This document shows positions 7,552 to 10,257 of a stretch of DNA of 10,257 nucleotides, piece by piece. Origin of the DNA: Microscillaceae bacterium (lineage in GTDB: Bacteria > Bacteroidota > Bacteroidia > Cytophagales > Microscillaceae); contig DMHB01000111.1 in assembly GCA_003449595.1 (NCBI GenBank), positions 1-10,257 on the forward strand, in the 5' to 3' direction. Each line of letters starts with the position of its first letter. The first letter of the stretch is position 1. The position numbers and the translations under genes were made by a program. The notes beneath the pieces were generated by a model that had not been told where the DNA came from, searched no databases, and worked only from the letters and a program-made list of their open reading frames with translations.

Positions 7552-8670
7552 TTAAGCAAAGGCTTTCACTACCTTGGCGATGTGGTCGGCATCATAGGCA
7601 TTGGATTGCCATTCTTCCAGACGTTTGTCCATCACCTTAAACCAGAGTGGAGGTATCATCGACATCAAAATCATCACCGGATAGCCGTAGGGCAGTTGTG
7701 GACTTTCGTCGAAGTGGCGCAATACCTGGTAAGGACGTGCCGCAAAGGCGTGGTGGTCGGAGTGGCGCTGCAATTGCAAAAGCACCAAATTGCTCACCAA
7801 ATGGTTGGCGTTCCAAGAGTGGAGCGGATTGACGCGCTCATATTTTCCGGGGGCAATTTCGCGGCGCGTAATGCCATAATGCTCAATATAATTGACACAT
7901 TCGAGCGAGCTAAAAGCAATGTAGGCTTGTACAACAAAATAAATCGGCACCATCCACAAAGCATTGGCATTGAGCGGCCATAGCGACAGCGTAAGAACCC
8001 CACAGAAAACAACCGGCAAGGCCACATACCAGAGCATTGCATTGCGCCACGACCAAACCGAATGTCCTTCGCGCTCTAAGCGGCGCTTCTCAATGTTCCA
8101 AGCACTGCGGAAACTTCCCACGATGCTTTGTTGCAGAAATTGATACAGCGTTTGCCCCTTTTTGGAAGTAGCGGGGTCTAAAGGGGTAGCCACGTGTACG
8201 TGATGCCCTTTGTTGTGTTCGATGAAAAAGTGCATATAAGCGCTGGTCATCAGCACTGCTTGCGCTACGATTTGGTTGAAACGGTTTTTCTTGTGCCCCA
8301 GTTCGTGCGCCAAGTTGATGCCGCCGCTGTTGATAACCCCAATGGTGATTACAAGACCGGTGGCCTGAAAGAAATTAAGCGGCTCGGTAACCAAGAGATA
8401 AGCGCCCCAGATCACAAAAAAGAAAGTAATGTAGGACAACAAATGGGCAATGACCGCAAAGTATTTGTCATTGCTCAGCACAGGCACGTCGCCCGCGCTC
8501 ACGTTGGCCGGATCGCGCCCCACGATGGTGTCTAAAATGGGAATGATGCCATAGGCATACACTACACCGGCAAATAACCAATAACCGCCTCCCAAAGCAT
8601 AATAGCTTAGCAAGACTACGGCAGGCAACGAAAAGGCCCACAAAAACGCTAATTTTTTAAAGATGCTCAT
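7552..8670 (-). CDS. alkB: AlkB-type alkane 1-monooxygenase
   Basis: A 372-residue integral-membrane non-haem diiron hydroxylase. Enzymes of this family oxidise the terminal methyl of medium- or long-chain n-alkanes to primary alcohols, using O2 and electrons from rubredoxin. All histidine motifs are present: HELGHK (122-127), EHNKGHH (151-157), NYIEHYG (260-266) and LQRHSDHH (300-307). They supply nine ligands: His122, 126, 152, 156, 157, 264, 303, 306 and 307. The alkane-hydroxylase signatures VATPLDPATSKKG (160-172) and RPYQVLRHFDESPQLPYGY (312-330) separate it from ordinary fatty-acid desaturases and xylene monooxygenase. About six hydrophobic helices are visible, for example near 8-26, 71-93, 103-120 and 236-256. 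No rubredoxin domain is fused at the C-terminus. It lies 20 bp downstream of a TetR regulator on the same strand. Chain-length preference cannot be read from sequence; a related terminal hydroxylation of another lipid is possible. Confidence 0.93.
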   Translation of the reverse strand: MSIFKKLAFLWAFSLPAVVLLSYYALGGGYWLFAGVVYAYGIIPILDTIVGRDPANVSAGDVPVLSNDKYFAVIAHLLSYITFFFVIWGAYLLVTEPLNFFQATGLVITIGVINSGGINLAHELGHKKNRFNQIVAQAVLMTSAYMHFFIEHNKGHHVHVATPLDPATSKKGQTLYQFLQQSIVGSFRSAWNIEKRRLEREGHSVWSWRNAMLWYVALPVVFCGVLTLSLWPLNANALWMVPIYFVVQAYIAFSSLECVNYIEHYGITRREIAPGKYERVNPLHSWNANHLVSNLVLLQLQRHSDHHAFAARPYQVLRHFDESPQLPYGYPVMILMSMIPPLWFKVMDKRLEEWQSNAYDADHIAKVVKAFA

Positions 8671-8690
8671 CTCAGTAAAAGGTATTTAGT

Positions 8691-9353
8691 TTAGGAATGT
8701 GTGTAATTATTTTCAGGTGTATTGGCAGCGCGCAGCACTAACTGGGCTAAAGACGATAGAGCATTTTCAATCCTTTGCATACCTTCGGGCGACTGCAAAT
8801 TGATGCCATTGAAAGCCGGTAGCTGTCGCGAAAGCAAGGCTAATTGTTGTAGCCCGGTAGCAATGATCGTGGCAATGGCTTGCAAGTCGATGGGGCTGTT
8901 GGGGAAAAGTTGCTCATACAAGGCTATCAAGCCCAAAGTGCTTTGGTCGCGTTGGTTTTGAAGTACTTTGTTTAGTCCCGATACTTCTACCATTTCCCAT
9001 AGGGTGATTTCTTGCAGCTCTTTATTCTGCAACATCGTCTTGTAGAAATTGGCAAAAATAGTGGCTGTAAATTGTTCTCTTTGGACTTCGGTCAGGTTTT
9101 GAAGGTTCAACCCTTGGGCAGTTTTGAAATTGCTGACCCAGTAATCACGCTCCAAAGCAAAGGCTTCGATGAGGCCATCTAAGCTGCCAAAATATCTGTA
9201 AATCAGCACTTTGTCAACGCCTGCTTCTTTGGCAATGGCGTTGATGCCAATGCTTTGAAAGCCTTCGCGCTTGAGCAAACTGCCCACAGCATCCAACAAC
9301 TTACGTTGGGTAAGGGCTTTGTTGCGCTTGGGTTTGGGGAGGGTGGTTTCCAT
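8691..9353 (-). CDS. TetR/AcrR-family transcriptional regulator
   Basis: A 220-residue protein of typical TetR length. The N-terminal DNA-binding domain (about 14-60) has the family pattern: a first helix RKLLDAVGSLLKREGF (17-32), then the helix-turn-helix INAIAKEAGVDKVLIYRYFGSLDGLI (37-62) with the usual YxYFGS-type end. The C-terminal region is all-helical with no recognised ligand motif, as normal for this family. The gene lies directly upstream of alkB with a 20-bp gap and no room for a separate promoter, so both are probably on one transcript. Tandem repeats over its promoter suggest it represses itself and alkB, with an alkane, fatty acid or acyl-CoA as a plausible but unproven inducer. 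The ATG at 9353 gives a normal N-terminus and follows the promoter by a short leader. Confidence 0.92.
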   Translation of the reverse strand: METTLPKPKRNKALTQRKLLDAVGSLLKREGFQSIGINAIAKEAGVDKVLIYRYFGSLDGLIEAFALERDYWVSNFKTAQGLNLQNLTEVQREQFTATIFANFYKTMLQNKELQEITLWEMVEVSGLNKVLQNQRDQSTLGLIALYEQLFPNSPIDLQAIATIIATGLQQLALLSRQLPAFNGINLQSPEGMQRIENALSSLAQLVLRAANTPENNYTHS

Positions 9354-9354
9354 A

Positions 9355-9401
9355 TTAATTCACTACTTGGTAACAAATTTAATTCACCGTGTGGTAACAA
9401 A
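9355..9401 (-). promoter_or_regulatory. Tandem 23-bp repeats, probable TetR operators
   Basis: Two direct copies of TTAATTCAC-N4-TGGTAACAAA lie at 9355-9377 and 9379-9401, a period of 24 bp. Nineteen of 23 positions agree; all four differences are in the central N4 (TACT versus CGTG). Conserved arms with a free centre are what a protein-binding site looks like. Copy two fills the spacer between the -33 and -7 boxes of the tetR promoter, and copy one covers part of the -7 box and the predicted start. Binding would block polymerase, which suggests autorepression. Each copy is only a weak dyad, which is less usual for TetR sites. Confidence 0.6.
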
Positions 9402-9405
9402 CAAA
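9374..9405 (-). promoter_or_regulatory. tetR-alkB promoter (Bacteroidota type)
   Basis: On the minus strand, TTTG (9405-9402) is followed after 20 bp by TAAATTTG (9381-9374), a full match to both elements of the Bacteroidota promoter. A start at about 9367-9370 leaves a leader of about 15 nt before the tetR ATG at 9353. A T8-CC-A7 tract (9416-9432) lies just upstream and could act as an UP-like or bent element. This is the best-matching promoter in the window. Confidence 0.6.
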
Positions 9406-9445
9406 TTTTGGGCAATTTTTTTTCCAAAAAAAGGCTTTAGGCATC

Positions 9446-9474
9446 AAAAAAGCAGATTCGATGTCGAATCTGCT
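9446..9474 (-). terminator. Intrinsic terminator of the DUF4476 gene
   Basis: AGCAGATTCGA (9451-9461) and TCGAATCTGCT (9464-9474) are perfectly complementary, giving a stem of about 10 bp with a 4-base loop. On the minus strand the stem is followed by a run of six T (9451-9446, the first pairing in the stem). It starts about 30 bp past the stop at 9505 and is a textbook rho-independent terminator for that gene. It also insulates the downstream tetR promoter from read-through. Confidence 0.85.
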
Positions 9475-9504
9475 GTAGGGGAGGAGGTTGTATGAAGGAC
9501 AGGC

Positions 9505-10257
9505 TTATTTGCCTCCTTTCGACTTTACAAACTCATCAAATTTCTGCTGTGTGAAGTAGGAGGAAATGGATGAGCGGATGAGAAAGAAACGCTCTCTATC
9601 GCAAAGGATGTCATAAAACATCTTGGCCAACTCCAACTTGGGATCGTCGAAAGTTAGTTCGTTGATTAGGCCGATGGCCATTTCGGTGGTGATATTGGCA
9701 CTGGCCACAGCCGATTGAATGAGGCCAACTTTTTCACTTTCCCAACCATCTTTTACTTGTTTGAGCAGCTTCCCGTAGGTGTCTTGGGTCATTTTGATGC
9801 CTTTTTTAATGGCCGGACAGTCATCAACCACGACTTGGGTAGGGTTGGTAGGGTTTACTACTACCACCGTAGGGTTGTTGGTCGTAGTTGTGCTACAAAT
9901 AGGCGAGCGGTTGGCCTCGTGCAAAACCACTTGCAAGGCATTGTTGACCATTTCGACCGTGATGAAATAATTGATTTCTTGTCCGTTTTGCAAACCAAGC
10001 TGGGCGCTATGGGTCAAGATGGTGAGGCTACCAGTGATGGTTTTGTAGTAAATTTCGATATCAACTTCGCAGCCTACGCCCTCTACGGCATTGAAGCGTT
10101 GGATATTGCTAAAATTGGTGTTGGCCTTGCTATTGTTCAGATTTACACGAATCAAATCGCCTTGGCGGATGGCGAAGGTGAGATTGGTTTGTGCATCAAT
10201 AGCCGACAGCCAACCAAGGGTGAAAAACCAAAATAAAAGTAGAGTTTTGCGCATCAT
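9505..10257 (-). CDS. Secreted DUF4476 domain protein
   Basis: A 250-residue protein with an N-terminal signal peptide: basic MMRK, a hydrophobic core to about residue 19, and likely cleavage after Ala22 (AIDA-Q). Residues 23-120 look beta-rich. A low-complexity Thr/Asn/Pro/Val linker (122-144) with three NPT units follows, then a helical C-terminal domain (about 150-245) whose TFDDPKLELAKMFYDILCDRERFFLI (202-227) is the hallmark of DUF4476. The domain is common in Bacteroidota exported proteins and has no known activity. The mature protein has four cysteines (63, 121, 147, 219), which could pair in the periplasm or outside. There is no lipobox and no obvious sorting domain. The window ends on the first ATG (10257) and a second ATG is adjacent (10254); the signal peptide argues that the start is here, but a longer N-terminus beyond the edge cannot be excluded. 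Confidence 0.82.
   Translation of the reverse strand: MMRKTLLLFWFFTLGWLSAIDAQTNLTFAIRQGDLIRVNLNNSKANTNFSNIQRFNAVEGVGCEVDIEIYYKTITGSLTILTHSAQLGLQNGQEINYFITVEMVNNALQVVLHEANRSPICSTTTTNNPTVVVVNPTNPTQVVVDDCPAIKKGIKMTQDTYGKLLKQVKDGWESEKVGLIQSAVASANITTEMAIGLINELTFDDPKLELAKMFYDILCDRERFFLIRSSISSYFTQQKFDEFVKSKGGK

Noticed and set aside
7546..7558. TGCTT-GTT-AAGCA hairpin over the alkB stop codon
   Set aside because: Only a 5-bp stem with no adjacent T-run; the larger hairpin at 7480-7516 is the better terminator candidate.
7519..7983. A 154-codon plus-strand reading frame antisense to alkB
   Set aside because: No recognisable motif, and it lies opposite strongly conserved AlkB sequence. It is explained by codon composition.
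9416..9432. T8-CC-A7 tract considered as a terminator
   Set aside because: The stem would be only A-T pairs with a two-base loop, and no transcript needs to end there; it is better read as AT-rich DNA upstream of the tetR promoter.
9715..10236. A 173-codon plus-strand reading frame antisense to the DUF4476 gene
   Set aside because: The minus-strand frame has a signal peptide, a domain hallmark and a terminator; the antisense frame has none of these.
1..10257. Mobile element, CRISPR array, tRNA/rRNA, defence or biosynthetic system
   Set aside because: I saw no transposase or integrase protein, no spaced repeat array, no tRNA-like fold and no defence-family motifs; the genes are individually familiar families.

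Overview
The window looks like chromosomal DNA of a Bacteroidota bacterium (Cytophagales-, Chitinophaga- or Saprospira-like; the order cannot be settled from this sequence). The evidence is a secreted DUF4476 protein, a family largely confined to this phylum; a BshC-type bacillithiol gene; several upstream regions with the phylum's TTTG / TAnnTTTG promoter pattern; and starts preceded by A/T-rich sequence rather than a clear Shine-Dalgarno. The first 22 bases are not biological: they match the 3' end of the Illumina TruSeq read-1 adapter, so the window begins at an untrimmed contig end.

Layout from left to right. Bases 23-176 are a short leader with a candidate promoter. A membrane-anchored endonuclease/exonuclease/phosphatase (EEP) family protein (177-1289, +) runs tail-to-tail into a GT-B glycosyltransferase (1265-2407, -), with 25 bp of 3' overlap. 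The glycosyltransferase follows NAD-dependent DNA ligase LigA (2436-4520, -) by 28 bp, probably on the same transcript. A 173-bp divergent region with one candidate promoter per direction separates ligA from bshC (4694-6253, +), which is followed after 21 bp by an MFS transporter (6275-7489, +).

Convergent to these is a catabolic pair on the minus strand: a TetR-family regulator (8691-9353) and, 20 bp downstream of it, an AlkB-type alkane 1-monooxygenase (7552-8670) with all nine expected diiron histidines. Upstream of tetR is a strong match to a Bacteroidota promoter, overlaid by two tandem 23-bp repeats that look like operators, so the tetR-alkB unit is probably autoregulated. A DUF4476 signal-peptide protein (9505-10257, -) fills the right end and has a clear intrinsic terminator just after its stop.

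Most of the window is ordinary housekeeping or accessory chromosome. I see no mobile element, CRISPR array, tRNA or rRNA, and no recognisable defence or new multi-gene system. The observations most worth following are the tetR operator/promoter arrangement, the alkB cassette without a rubredoxin gene beside it, and the adapter at the contig end.
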